Numbered from the stretch's first letter, positions 39,601 to 47,899 are shown. The stretch is DNA of 64,000 nucleotides from Actinoplanes sp. N902-109 (GCF_000389965.1 NC_021191.1:3783501-3847500); one strand, 5' to 3'. Made by a program: numbers and translations. The notes: generated by a model from the letters alone, not told the origin.

Positions 39601-42362
39601 CGTCGCTCAGCGAGCTCGCCGGGGCGCTCGACGAGCTGACCCGGGCCGGGTCCGGCGGCGCGCCGCGACCGGTGACCGAGGGCGCGGCACCCTGGGTGCG
39701 CGCCTTCGTGCCGGAGCTCACCGAGGTGCCCCCGGCCCCGGCCGCGCCGACCGGCGCGGGCGGTTCCTGGCAGGTGTACGGCGCCGGCGGCGACGCGCTG
39801 CGCCAGGCCCTGGAACGCACCGGACTGCCCGGCGGGGTGCTGGTCTGCCTGCCCCCGCTCTGCACCGGCGAGCAGCTGGAACCCGCGCTGCTCGGGGCGC
39901 AGGCCGCCCTGCGCGGCCCGCGGGACGGCCGGTTCGTCGTGGTGCAGGACGGTCAGGACGCCGTCGCGCTCGCCAAGACGTTGCGGCTGGAAGCGCCGTG
40001 GCTGCCGGTGACCGTGCTCGCCCTGGCGGACCTGCCGGCCGCCGCGGACCGGGTGGCCGCCGAGGTGGCCGCCACCACCGGCTACCGGGAACGGCACTAC
40101 GACGCCGGCGGCACCTGCCGTACCCCGCTGCTGCGGGCCCTGCCGGTGCAGGCGGCCCGGGAGCAGCCCGTGCTCGGCCCCGGCGACGTCCTGCTGGTCA
40201 CCGGGGGCGGCAAGGGCATCACCGCCGAGTGTGCGCTGGCCCTCGCCGCGGACAGCGGCGCCCGGCTCGCCCTGATCGGCCGCTCCGACCCGGCCGGCGA
40301 CGCCGAGCTGGCCGCGAACCTCGACCGGATGACCGCCCGCGGGCTGACCGTGCGCTACGAACGCGCGGACGTCACCGACGCCGCCTCGGTGGCCCGCGCG
40401 GTCACCGCCGTCACCGCCGTGCTGGGACCGGTCACCGCGGTGCTGCACGGCGCCGGGCGCAACGAGCCCGCCGCGCTGGGCAGCCTCGACCTGGGCACCC
40501 TGCAGGCCACGCTGGCACCGAAGGAGGGTGGCCTGCGGGCGGTGCTGGCCGCGCTCGACCCGGCGGCGCTGCGGCTGCTGGTCACGTTCGGCAGCATCAT
40601 CGGGCGCGCCGGTCTGCACGGTGAGGCGCACTACGCCACCGCCAACCACCGGCTCGCCGAGCTGACCCGCGAGCTGGCCGCGCAGCTGCCCGCCTGCCGG
40701 ACCGTCTGCCTGGAGTGGTCGGTGTGGTCCGGCGTCGGCATGGGCGAGCGGCTCGCGGTGGTGGAGACGCTCACCCGGCAGGGCATCCGCGCGCTCACCC
40801 CGGACCAGGGGGTGGCGATGGTGCGCCGGCTGCTGTCCGACCCGGACACCCCGCCGGTCGTCGTGGTCACCAGCCGGGTCGAGGAGCTGGACACCCTGCG
40901 GCACGCCCGCCGGGAGCTGCCGGTGCTGCGCTTCGCCGACCGGGTCCTCGCGCACACCCCGGACGTCGAGCTGGTCTGCGAGACCGAGCTCAACGCCGGC
41001 ACCGACCCCTATCTGAGCGATCACGAGCTCGACGGCAACCTGCTGTTCCCGGCGGTGCTCGGCCTCGAGGCCATGGCCCAGGTGGCGACCGCGCTGACCG
41101 GCCACCCCGGCGTACCGGTGTTCGACCAGGCGGAGTTCCCCCGCCCGATCGTCGTGCCGCCGCGGGGCAGCACTACGATCCGGGTGGCGGCCACGGTCAC
41201 CGGCGACGACACCGTCCAGGTCGCGATCCGCAGCGCGGAGACCGGGTTCGCCGCCGACCACTTCCGCGCCCGGCTGTGCCTGCCCGGCCGGCCGCCGGTC
41301 GAGGGCGCGCCCGCCGGCCCCGGCGATCCCGCCCCGGTCGTCCTCGACCCGGCCCGCGACCTGTACGGCGACACCCTGTTCCAGGGCCCGCGGTTCCAGC
41401 GGCTGACCCGGTTCCTGCGTGCCGCCGCCCGCGAGGTCACCGCCGACGTGCGGGTGGACCCGCCGACCGGCTGGTTCGCCGGCTACCTGCCCGGTGAGCT
41501 GCTGCTCGGCGACCCTGGCACGCGCGATGCGTTCATGCACGGCAACCAGGTGTGCGTCCCGGACGCCACGTTGCTGCCGGTGGCCGTCGAGCGGCTGCAG
41601 CCGGGCCGGCTCGGCGGCTCCGGCCCGGTGCGGTTCCACGCCGTCGAGCGCGCCCAGGACGGCGACACCTACGTGTACGACGTCGCGGTGCGCTCGCTCG
41701 ACGGCGAGATCCTGGAGCGCTGGCAGGGCCTGCGGCTGCACGCCGTACGGCACCGCGGCCCCGCCGGTCCCTGGGTGCCCGCGCTGCTCGGGCCGTACCT
41801 GCAGCGCAGCGTCGAACAACTGACCGGCGCGCGGGTCGCGGTGGCCGTCGAACCCGGTGGCACCGGCGACCGGGCGCAACGCCGCGGCGTCACCGCGACC
41901 GCCCTGTCCCGCGCGCTCGGCACCCCGGCCGCGGTCCGGTACCGGCCCGACGGCCGCCCCGAGGTCGACGGCGGCGGTACGGTGTCCGCCTCGCACGGCG
42001 CCGGGGTCACCCTCGCCGTGGCCGGCAGCGGCCCGGTGGCCTGCGACCTGGAACCGGTCGCCGCGCGGTCCGGGGCGGACTGGGCGGGGCTGCTGGGCGA
42101 CCACGCGGGCCTGGCCCGGCTGCTCGCCGCCGACCTGGCCGAGCCGGCCGACGTGGCGGCCACCCGGGTGTGGACGGCGATCGAGTGCCTGCACAAGGCC
42201 GGGCTGCAACCGCACGCCCCGCTGACCGTGCTGCCCGGCGCCCCGGCCGGCTGGGCCGTGCTGGCCTCCGGTGACCTGCGGATCGCCACCGTCGTCACCA
42301 CCCTGCGCGAGCGGCCCGGCCCGGTGGTGGCCGCGGTGCTGACCGCCGGGAGGACGGCGTGA
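36624..42362 (+). CDS. pksE: Enediyne polyketide synthase PKSE (KS-AT-ACP-KR-DH-PPTase)
   Basis: A 1912-residue iterative synthase with the diagnostic enediyne architecture. KS: Cys211 in DGACSSSL, then EGHGTGTAVGD and IGHTKAAAG. AT: Ser654 in GHSLGE. ACP: DDLHLSSITVGQI, phosphopantetheine Ser964 or Ser965. KR: LLVTGGGKGITAE near 1191. DH: His1467 in SDHELDGNLLFP. C-terminal PPTase-like domain: CDLEPV near 1807 and WTAIECLHKAG. It builds the linear polyene precursor of the enediyne core and phosphopantetheinylates its own ACP. The total length matches known PKSEs. The stop overlaps the thioesterase GTG. Ring size (nine or ten) cannot be decided from this protein by eye. Confidence 0.97.
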   Translation: MSRIAIVGMACRYPDATSPRELWENALAGRRAFRRLPDVRMRLDDYYDADPAAPDRFYARTAAVLEGYEFDRVGFRIAGSTYRSTDLTHWLALDMAARALADAGFPAGRELPRERTGVVVGNTLTGEFSRAAQLRLRWPYVRRTTAAALREQGWDDERTAAFLDALEVRYKEPFPPIDEDSLAGGLSNTIAGRICNYFDLGGGGYTVDGACSSSLLSVTTACRSLLDGDLDVAVAGGVDLSIDPFEIIGFAKTGALAREEMRVYDRRSNGFWPGEGCGMVVLMREEDALAANRTVYATVAGWGVSSDGSGGITRPEADGYRLALRRAYQRAGFGIETVALFEGHGTGTAVGDATELGALSAERAAADPHAAPAAIGSIKAMIGHTKAAAGVAGLIKAAMAVRNGVLPPTLGCADPHELLRRDGAPLRALRGAEPWPEQPVRAGVTAMGFGGINTHIVLERSRPRAAAGWDSRTATLAASLQDAELLLVDADSPQDLGTRLAGLRDRAEILSYAGLGDLAVSLHAELAGRPYRAAVVASSPEQAVRQLSRAVDALAAGETRMTDAAAGCFLGHVSAPGRLGLLFPGQGSGRGTSGGALRRRVAEAAEVYARAALPVTGDMVATAVAQPRIVTGSLAGLRALDVLGLDASVAVGHSLGELAALTWAEAMDAGTLLRVARERGATMAEHSASGTMAGLSVGPDRAEELIAGLPVVVAGLNGPEQTVVAGPVDAVRQVVARTRETGVDARELAVSHAFHSPLVAAAAGAFAERLTGERFHPVGRRVVSTVTGEALAPGTDVPALLRRQITDPVLFAPALTLAAKDVDLFIEVGPGRVLTTLAGAVTEVPAVALDTDDESLRSLLTVAAAAFAVGAADRCPALFTGRLTRELPDQPQFLASPCEAAPAIDLPVPAAPEPAAAAPAVDAAADPAGETTVELLRRLAAERAELPAGLVHDDSLLLDDLHLSSITVGQIVNEASRRLNLPPAQAPANFATASLSELAGALDELTRAGSGGAPRPVTEGAAPWVRAFVPELTEVPPAPAAPTGAGGSWQVYGAGGDALRQALERTGLPGGVLVCLPPLCTGEQLEPALLGAQAALRGPRDGRFVVVQDGQDAVALAKTLRLEAPWLPVTVLALADLPAAADRVAAEVAATTGYRERHYDAGGTCRTPLLRALPVQAAREQPVLGPGDVLLVTGGGKGITAECALALAADSGARLALIGRSDPAGDAELAANLDRMTARGLTVRYERADVTDAASVARAVTAVTAVLGPVTAVLHGAGRNEPAALGSLDLGTLQATLAPKEGGLRAVLAALDPAALRLLVTFGSIIGRAGLHGEAHYATANHRLAELTRELAAQLPACRTVCLEWSVWSGVGMGERLAVVETLTRQGIRALTPDQGVAMVRRLLSDPDTPPVVVVTSRVEELDTLRHARRELPVLRFADRVLAHTPDVELVCETELNAGTDPYLSDHELDGNLLFPAVLGLEAMAQVATALTGHPGVPVFDQAEFPRPIVVPPRGSTTIRVAATVTGDDTVQVAIRSAETGFAADHFRARLCLPGRPPVEGAPAGPGDPAPVVLDPARDLYGDTLFQGPRFQRLTRFLRAAAREVTADVRVDPPTGWFAGYLPGELLLGDPGTRDAFMHGNQVCVPDATLLPVAVERLQPGRLGGSGPVRFHAVERAQDGDTYVYDVAVRSLDGEILERWQGLRLHAVRHRGPAGPWVPALLGPYLQRSVEQLTGARVAVAVEPGGTGDRAQRRGVTATALSRALGTPAAVRYRPDGRPEVDGGGTVSASHGAGVTLAVAGSGPVACDLEPVAARSGADWAGLLGDHAGLARLLAADLAEPADVAATRVWTAIECLHKAGLQPHAPLTVLPGAPAGWAVLASGDLRIATVVTTLRERPGPVVAAVLTAGRTA

Positions 42363-42796
42363 GCGAGCACTACGAATACCGGCACACGGTCGGGTTCGAG
42401 GAGACCAACATCGTCGGCAACGTCTACTACGTCAACTATCTGCGCTGGCAGGGCCGCTGCCGGGAGATGTTCCTGCGGGAGCGGGCCCCGGAGATCCTCG
42501 ACGACCTGCGCGGCGATCTGAAGCTGTTCACGCTCAAGGTCGACTGTGAGTTCTTCGCCGAGATCACCGCGTTCGACGAGCTCTCGGTCCGGATGCGGCT
42601 GGTCGACCTGGCGCAGACCCAGATCGAGTTCAGCTTCGACTACGTGCGGCTGGAGCCCGGCGGGCCGGGGACCCTGGTCGCCCGTGGCCGGCAGCGCATC
42701 GCCTGCATGCGCGGGCCCAACACGCGCACCGTGCCGGCCCGGGTGCCCGAGGCCCTGGCCCGGGCGCTGGCCCCGTACTCCGCCGCTTCCCTCTGA
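42359..42796 (+). CDS. Enediyne thioesterase (E10/TEBC-type, hot-dog fold)
   Basis: A 145-residue single hot-dog domain. The segment EETNIVGNVYYVNYLRWQGR is the hallmark of CalE7/SgcE10-type enediyne thioesterases, where the usual acidic residue of 4-HBA thioesterases is replaced and Tyr/Arg residues line the site. It releases the nascent polyene from the PKSE ACP. The GTG start overlaps the PKSE stop (GTGA), so synthesis is coupled to the synthase. Confidence 0.95.
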   Translation: MSEHYEYRHTVGFEETNIVGNVYYVNYLRWQGRCREMFLRERAPEILDDLRGDLKLFTLKVDCEFFAEITAFDELSVRMRLVDLAQTQIEFSFDYVRLEPGGPGTLVARGRQRIACMRGPNTRTVPARVPEALARALAPYSAASL

Positions 42797-42816
42797 CCCG
42801 GGCCCAGGAGGCCACC

Positions 42817-43341
42817 ATGGACGTCCATCCGGCAACCGTCCCCGCGGATCTGCGTTCGCTGCGCCACACGTTCGCGGCGTTCGCGACCGGCGTGACCGTG
42901 CTGACCGTCGGCGGCCCCCGGCCGCACGGGATGACGGCGAACTCGTTCACCTCGGTCTCGCTGGAGCCGCCGCTCGTGCTGGTCTGCGTCGACCGCCGGG
43001 CGGTGATGCACCAGCGCGTGCTCGACGCGGGTGCGTTCGCCGTCTCGGTGCTCGCCGCTGGGCAGCACGCGGTGGCCCGGCACTTCGCCGACTCGCGCCG
43101 GCCGCTGGGCCTGGCCGAGTTCGACGGGGTGGCCTGGGAACCCGGCCCGGCCACCGGCGCGCCGCTGATCGGCGGCGCGCCGGCGGTGTTCGAGTGCGCG
43201 CTGCGCGACACCTACGACGGCGGGGACCACAGCATCGTGCTCGGCGAGCTGCTGTGGATGCGCCGCGAGGGCGGCGACGACCCGCTGCTGTTCCTCGACG
43301 GCCGGTTCCGCCGGGTGCTCACCCCGGAGGTGGCGCGGTGA
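42817..43341 (+). CDS. Flavin reductase (SgcE6-like)
   Basis: A 174-residue protein of the HpaC/flavin reductase-like family: RHTFAAFATGVTVLTVGG, HGMTANSFTSVSLEPPLVLVCVDRRA, and a C-terminal DHSIVLGELL with the conserved His. It supplies reduced FAD or FMN to a partner monooxygenase, as SgcE6 does for SgcC. The acyl-CoA-dehydrogenase-like hydroxylase at 21951 is the plausible partner. It lies 20 bases after the thioesterase and overlaps the P450 start by four bases. Confidence 0.92.
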   Translation: MDVHPATVPADLRSLRHTFAAFATGVTVLTVGGPRPHGMTANSFTSVSLEPPLVLVCVDRRAVMHQRVLDAGAFAVSVLAAGQHAVARHFADSRRPLGLAEFDGVAWEPGPATGAPLIGGAPAVFECALRDTYDGGDHSIVLGELLWMRREGGDDPLLFLDGRFRRVLTPEVAR

Positions 43342-44696
43342 CCGCCGTGGCCCGGACCGCCGTCCCGCCGGGACCGACCGGCCCGGCCCTGCTGGGTGTG
43401 CTGTGGAAACTGGGCCGCGACCGGCTGGGGCTGATGTCGTCGGCGGCGTCCTACGGCGATGCGGTGCGTCTCGCGCCCGGTCGCCGCGGGTTGTTCTTCT
43501 TCAACCATCCGGACCACGCCAAGCACGTGCTCGCCGACAACAGCGACAACTACCACAAGGGCATCGGGCTCGCGCAGGCCCGCCGGGCGCTCGGCGACGG
43601 GCTGCTGACCAGCGAGGGGCAGCTGTGGCGGGACCAGCGGGCGGTGATCAAGCCGGTGTTCCGTCCCCGCCGGGTGGCGGAGCAGGCCCCGGCGGTGGCG
43701 GCGGAGGCGATGCTGCTGGTCGAGCGGCTGCGGGCGTACGCCGGCCGGGGCCCGGTCGACGTCGTCCCGGAGCTGACCGCGCTGACCCTGGGCGTGCTGG
43801 GCCGTACTTTGCTCGAGGTCGACCTGGGCGGGTTCACCTCGCTCGGGCACTCCTTCGAGGCCATGCAGGACCAGGCGATGTTCGAGATGGCGTCGCTGGG
43901 GACCGTGCCGCACGCGCTGCCCCTGCCGCGCCAGCGGCGGTTCCGGCGGGCCCGGCGCGACCTGGACGCGGTCGTCGGCCGGCTGGTCGTCGATCGCCGG
44001 GCGCGCGGGGGCTTCCGCGACGGTGACGACGCGCTGTCCCGGCTGATCCGGTCCTACGACGAGCTGCCCGACCGGGAGCTGGGCCGGCGGCGCATCCGCG
44101 ACGAGCTGGTCACGCTGCTGCTGGCCGGGCACGAGACCACCGCCAGCACGCTGGGCTGGACGCTGCACCTGCTCGACCGGCACCCCGAGGCCCGCGAGCG
44201 GGTCGCCGCCGAGGCCCGCGAGGTGCTGGGGGACCGCACGCCGGAGCACGACGACCTGGGGCGGCTGACGTACACGTCGATGGTCGTCGCCGAGGCGATG
44301 CGCCTGTTCCCGCCGGTGTGGATGCTCTCGCGCAAGGCCCAGGCGGCCGACGTGATCGGCGGCTACCGGGTGCCGGCCGGGGCGGACGTGCTGATCTGCC
44401 CGTACACGCTGCACCGGCACCCGGCCCTGTGGCCGGACCCGGACCGCTTCGACCCGCAGCGGTTCGCCCCGGAGGCCCGCGGCCGGCTGTCGCGGTACGC
44501 CTACCTGCCGTTCGGTGCCGGCCCGCGGTTCTGCGTGGGCAACCAGCTGGGCCTGATGGAGGCGGTGTTCGTCGTCGCGGCGATCTGCCGTGACCTGCGT
44601 CTGACCACCCGGCCGGGGCACCGTGTCGTACCCGAGCCGATGCTGTCGCTGCGCCTGCGCGGTGGCCTGCCGATGCTGGTGGAACCCGCGCGCTGA
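43338..44696 (+). CDS. Cytochrome P450 (E7-like, enediyne operon)
   Basis: A 452-residue P450 starting at GTG 43338 (GTGA overlap). The I-helix is AGHETTAS, the ExxR pair lies in VAEAMRLFPP, and the heme loop FGAGPRFCVG has Cys399. It resembles CYP102/CYP4-like bacterial P450s with a long F-G region rather than the CYP107 type found elsewhere in this cluster. P450s in this position (E7) accompany nine-membered cores and oxidise the nascent enediyne. The redox partner may be the ferredoxin at 54594. Confidence 0.88.
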   Translation: MTAVARTAVPPGPTGPALLGVLWKLGRDRLGLMSSAASYGDAVRLAPGRRGLFFFNHPDHAKHVLADNSDNYHKGIGLAQARRALGDGLLTSEGQLWRDQRAVIKPVFRPRRVAEQAPAVAAEAMLLVERLRAYAGRGPVDVVPELTALTLGVLGRTLLEVDLGGFTSLGHSFEAMQDQAMFEMASLGTVPHALPLPRQRRFRRARRDLDAVVGRLVVDRRARGGFRDGDDALSRLIRSYDELPDRELGRRRIRDELVTLLLAGHETTASTLGWTLHLLDRHPEARERVAAEAREVLGDRTPEHDDLGRLTYTSMVVAEAMRLFPPVWMLSRKAQAADVIGGYRVPAGADVLICPYTLHRHPALWPDPDRFDPQRFAPEARGRLSRYAYLPFGAGPRFCVGNQLGLMEAVFVVAAICRDLRLTTRPGHRVVPEPMLSLRLRGGLPMLVEPAR

Positions 44697-44704
44697 CGGC
44701 CCTT

Positions 44705-44839
44705 ATCAACTGTTGATGATCATGGTGTGTGAGGGGGGAGGGACCTCCGGACGGTTGATCCCGCTGACCTTACGGTCGACGTGGGCAGCGTCTCCGATCT
44801 CTAAGATCGACGATGCGTGATGATCGTATTGCGCATCGT
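44705..44839. promoter_or_regulatory. Three inverted repeats upstream of merR-type gene
   Basis: ATCAAC-T-GTTGAT at 44705-44717, CGATCT-CTA-AGATCG at 44795-44809, and ACGATGCG-N14-CGCATCGT at 44810-44839. The last two abut one another, and the final one ends 23 bases before the ATG at 44863. They are likely regulator sites for the gene. The cluster-type GCA-N5-GRAG element is absent here. Confidence 0.5.
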
Positions 44840-44862
44840 GTTCTGAGGACAGGGGACGCTGC

Positions 44863-45486
44863 ATGCGCATCTCTGCACTTGCTGAGGTCGGTGGCGTACC
44901 CGTGCCGACCATCAAGTTCTACATCCGCGCGGGGCTGCTCCCGGCGGGCCGGCCGACCGCCCGCAACCAGGCGGAGTACGGCGACGAGCACCTGGCCCGG
45001 CTGCGGCTGATCCGGATCCTGACCGGGCCCGGCCGGCTGAGTCTGGCGGCCGTGCAGCGCATCCTCGGGGCCCTGGACGACACCGGCATGATGCCGGGGG
45101 AGCGGTGCCGCGCCACGATCTGGGCGCTGTTCCCGGACGCGTCCGACGAGCGGGGACCCACGGTCGAGCGCGCCCGGGTGGTCGTCGACGAGTTCGTCGA
45201 CCGCCTCGGCTGGTCGGTGGACGCCGACTCGCCGGGCCGCAGCGCGCTGACCCAGGTGCTGGCGGCCCTGCACCGGCTCGGCATCCCGTGCGACGCCGAG
45301 GTGTTCCGGCCGTACGCCGAGGCGGCCGAGCGGATGGTCGCAGCCGAGCCGGTGACGCTGCCGGCGCCCAGCGCCGAGGCCGCGGTGGCGCGCAGCGTGC
45401 TGCTCGGCGTGGCGTTCGAGTCGATGCGCCAGCTGGCCAGCGAGCACCGGATGGGGTGCGACCCTCAGGCCGCCAAGGCGTCGTAG
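44863..45486 (+). CDS. MerR-family transcriptional regulator
   Basis: A 207-residue protein with an N-terminal winged helix (RISALAEVGGVPVPTIKFYIRAGLLPAG, residues 2-29) followed by YGDEHLARLRLIRIL. The C-terminal 130 residues are helical and lack the Cys pattern of metal-sensing MerR proteins, so a small-molecule or protein signal is likely. MerR regulators act inside the -35/-10 spacer, so the cluster element at about -40 is not an obvious site for it. The gene converges on the AraC-family gene with 22 bases of overlap. Confidence 0.88.
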   Translation: MRISALAEVGGVPVPTIKFYIRAGLLPAGRPTARNQAEYGDEHLARLRLIRILTGPGRLSLAAVQRILGALDDTGMMPGERCRATIWALFPDASDERGPTVERARVVVDEFVDRLGWSVDADSPGRSALTQVLAALHRLGIPCDAEVFRPYAEAAERMVAAEPVTLPAPSAEAAVARSVLLGVAFESMRQLASEHRMGCDPQAAKAS

Positions 45487-46244
45487 TGGCCGCGGTGCAG
45501 GGCGTCCACCCGGGCGTTGAGCAGCGCCAGCAGCACCGGCGGGTCGATGGCGCGGATCGGGCTGAGCGTCAGGTCGGCGCCGTGCACCACCTGCTCGCGG
45601 CGCACGGTCAGCGGCCGGCTCGTCGCCACGTGCACGTCGTGGTCCAGGCTCAGCGCCTCGTCGACGGCCGTCCCGCCGGCCGCCACCACCGACTGCGACA
45701 TCAGGTACCAGGTGCCCTCGGGCACGTCGTCGAGCCGGAATGTGCCGGTGCCGTTCAGGATCGTGCACTGCGCCGGTAGGCCCTCCGGCAGCGGGTCCGG
45801 GAACAGCCCGAGAAAGACCAGCCCGAGCGGGTCCGTCCCGGCCGCGCGGATCCGGCCCTGCACCGAGCCGGTGGCCCGGTCCCGGCCGGTGTCGCGGGGG
45901 ATGACGCCGTCGAAACCGCGCATCCGCCGGTAGGTCGTCGGGGGCATGCCGACGCTGCGGGTGAACCGCGAGCTGAACGTGCCGACGCTGTTGTACCCGA
46001 CCCGGAGGCTGATGTCGGCCACGTTCAAGCTCGTCGAGGTGAGCAGCCGCTTGGCTTCCTGCAGCCGCAGCGCGGACAGGAAGCGGCCGGGGGAGATGCC
46101 GGTGACCCGGCGGAAGATGCGCGAGAAGTGGAACTTGCTGAACATGGCGGCGCGGGCCATGTCGTCGATCGTCAGCGGCTCGGCGAGGTTGTCGTGCATC
46201 GTGCTGATGGCTCGTTCGACGGCCTTCTCGGCAGTGTTCTCCAC
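45465..46244 (-). CDS. AraC-family regulator with N-terminal DNA-binding domain
   Basis: A 259-residue protein from GTG 46244 (AGGGGAG at proper distance); an upstream ATG at 46274 lacks a site. Both AraC helix-turn-helix motifs lie at the N-terminus: LTIDDMARAAMFSKFHFSRIFRRVTG and LNVADISLRVGYNSVGTFSSRFTRSVG. The C-terminal 150 residues form an uncommon beta-rich domain (GTFRLDDVPEGTWYLMSQS, DHDVHVATSRPLTVRREQ) resembling those of small carbohydrate- or ligand-sensing AraC proteins. AraC proteins often activate from sites with GCA boxes near -40, so this is the best candidate for the cluster element. Confidence 0.88.
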   Translation of the reverse strand: MENTAEKAVERAISTMHDNLAEPLTIDDMARAAMFSKFHFSRIFRRVTGISPGRFLSALRLQEAKRLLTSTSLNVADISLRVGYNSVGTFSSRFTRSVGMPPTTYRRMRGFDGVIPRDTGRDRATGSVQGRIRAAGTDPLGLVFLGLFPDPLPEGLPAQCTILNGTGTFRLDDVPEGTWYLMSQSVVAAGGTAVDEALSLDHDVHVATSRPLTVRREQVVHGADLTLSPIRAIDPPVLLALLNARVDALHRGHYDALAA

Positions 46245-46605
46245 GTGGTACTCCCCTGATGTGCGGGCGTGCACGGTTCATCGGCGCCATTGCCGTCCGG
46301 CGGCGCGGAAAAAGGTGATGAGAAATCGAAACCAATACGTTTCGATGCGTCGATGTTAACGCGGTGATCCACGGTCGGTAAAGGGGTTCGTAGCGGACTG
46401 TAAATGGCTAGTGACGCTATCGGCTGGAGCTTTTGGTAAATGGAGAGAACGGCTATCCGTTTCGCCCGGCGAAGCGTTCCGAAGTGCCCGGACGGCCGCC
46501 CGTGGCGGGTCATTCAAGGAGCCGGTTTCCCGGACAATGGTCAGGTTCGCCCGAATCGCTTCCGCGGACCGGGGGCGGTCAGCAGAGCACGGTCGAAGAA
46601 ATCTC
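46245..46605. other. Gene-free stretch with operator upstream of araC-type gene
   Basis: 361 bases without a supported gene, noticeably richer in A and T than the surroundings. A perfect inverted repeat ATCGAAAC-N6-GTTTCGAT lies at 46325-46346, about 80-100 bases ahead of the AraC-type start, and is the likely operator. No cluster-type element was found on either strand. A short open frame on the plus strand has no ribosome binding site and poor codon usage. Confidence 0.55.
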
Positions 46606-47796
46606 TTATGCGTCGGCGAGCGCGGTCAGCCGGTCCACCACCGCGGACGGCGGCGGCAGCTGTTCGATCTCCCGGCGCAGCCGCTCGGCCGCCGCGCGCG
46701 GCTCCGGGCTGTGCAGCAACCGCTCCGCGGCCGCGCGCACGGTGCCGGCATTCAACCGGTCCGGCTCCAGCGCGATCCCGGCCCCGGTCCCGGCCAGCAG
46801 CTGCGCGTTCGTCGGCTGGTCCGCCATCATCGGCACGGTGAGCTGCGGTACGCCCAGCACCGCGGCGCTGATCAACCCCGCGGCACCACCCTGGCTGACC
46901 AGCGCCGTGCAGGTCGGCAGCAGCTGGTCCAGCGGCAGCCCGGTCACCACGCGCGCGCCCGGCGGGAGCGTACCGAGCCGATCCCGGTCAGCCTCGGAGA
47001 GCGCGAGCACGATCTCGACGTCCAGCCCGGCCAGCCCGGCCAGCACCGCCGGCACGCGGAACCCGTGATCGCCCATGTAGACGGTGGTGTTCGTGCCCCA
47101 GGTGACGCAGATCCGCGGGCGTCGCGGCGGCTCGGCCAGCCAGGCCGGCACCGTGCCGGAGCCGTTGTAGGGCACCGGCCGCACGGTCAGCCGCCCGGCC
47201 AGCCCCGGGAGCTGCAGGCTCGGCGGGAACGGGTCGACCGTGCACGCCGCGGTGTCCACCTCGGTGCGGGCGCCGTACGCCCGGTACAGGTCGAGCAGCC
47301 GCTGCGGCCAGCGCACCGGTTCCCGGTCGTCCACATGCCGCCCGCCCATGCCCAGCCCGGTCTTGGGCCAGTCCGGCCCCCAGGAGAACCGCACGAACGG
47401 CACCTTGAGCACGTCGGCCAGCAGCGGGGCGGCGTACACCATCGAATCGGCCACCACCAGATCGGGCAGCCAGGACCGCCCCAGCTCGACCAGGTCCGCG
47501 GCGCACGCCTCGGCGGTGCGGATCCACGGCTCGGCCGGGCCGGCCCCGGGTGCGCCCCGGCCGTCGGCGTGGTGCAGCTGCTGCGGGCGCTGCCGCAGGA
47601 AGGCCACCGCCTCGCTCTGGAAGTCGCTGTCCCCGCCGGTCTCCGACACGGGCAACCCGGCCCCGCTCACCGCCGCCAGCACCTTGCGCTGGGCGGCGAC
47701 CCGGACCTCGTGCCCGGCCGCCCGGAACGCCCAGGCCAGCGGCGTCATCAGGAAGGAGTGGCTGGGGACGGCCAGGGGAAGGAACAACACGCGCAT
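46606..47796 (-). CDS. Glycosyltransferase, macrolide type (GT1), copy 1
   Basis: A 396-residue GT-B enzyme of the EryCIII/CalG group (MRVLFLPLAVPSHSF N-terminus; PWIRTAEACAADLVELG). The acceptor-domain block GARTEVDTAACTVDPFPPSLQLPG is shared with the neighbouring GT. In the donor domain the usual HHGG(S/A) is SQGGAAG, so the pyrophosphate-contacting His is missing. Activity may be altered, or an activator protein may be needed. It is divergent from copy 2 and ends at the gene-free stretch. It probably adds a deoxysugar; which one cannot be told. Confidence 0.85.
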   Translation of the reverse strand: MRVLFLPLAVPSHSFLMTPLAWAFRAAGHEVRVAAQRKVLAAVSGAGLPVSETGGDSDFQSEAVAFLRQRPQQLHHADGRGAPGAGPAEPWIRTAEACAADLVELGRSWLPDLVVADSMVYAAPLLADVLKVPFVRFSWGPDWPKTGLGMGGRHVDDREPVRWPQRLLDLYRAYGARTEVDTAACTVDPFPPSLQLPGLAGRLTVRPVPYNGSGTVPAWLAEPPRRPRICVTWGTNTTVYMGDHGFRVPAVLAGLAGLDVEIVLALSEADRDRLGTLPPGARVVTGLPLDQLLPTCTALVSQGGAAGLISAAVLGVPQLTVPMMADQPTNAQLLAGTGAGIALEPDRLNAGTVRAAAERLLHSPEPRAAAERLRREIEQLPPPSAVVDRLTALADA

Positions 47797-47831
47797 CGCA
47801 AGACTCCTCGTCGTCGCTGCCAACGCCAGCC

Positions 47832-47873
47832 AGCGTCGCCGCTGCCGCGCCGGCCGCGCATCTTCCGTACCGC
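47832..47873 (-). promoter_or_regulatory. Cluster-type promoter for GT copy 1
   Basis: Minus strand GCGGTACGGAAGATGC at 47873-47858 (GCG in place of GCA), then 24 bases to the -10 hexamer GACGCT at 47837-47832. Confidence 0.5.
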
Positions 47874-47899
47874 CCTGTTGGGCTCCCGCCGCCGCGACC

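Noticed and set aside
38097..42215. Long minus-strand open frame opposite the enediyne PKS
   Set aside because: Same artefact: it is antisense to a fully supported PKS with intact motifs, and shows no recognisable protein pattern.
46411..47068. Plus-strand open frames in the gene-free stretch upstream and antisense to GT copy 1
   Set aside because: There is no ribosome binding site, the composition is Arg/Ser-rich, and most of the frame is antisense to a well-supported glycosyltransferase.
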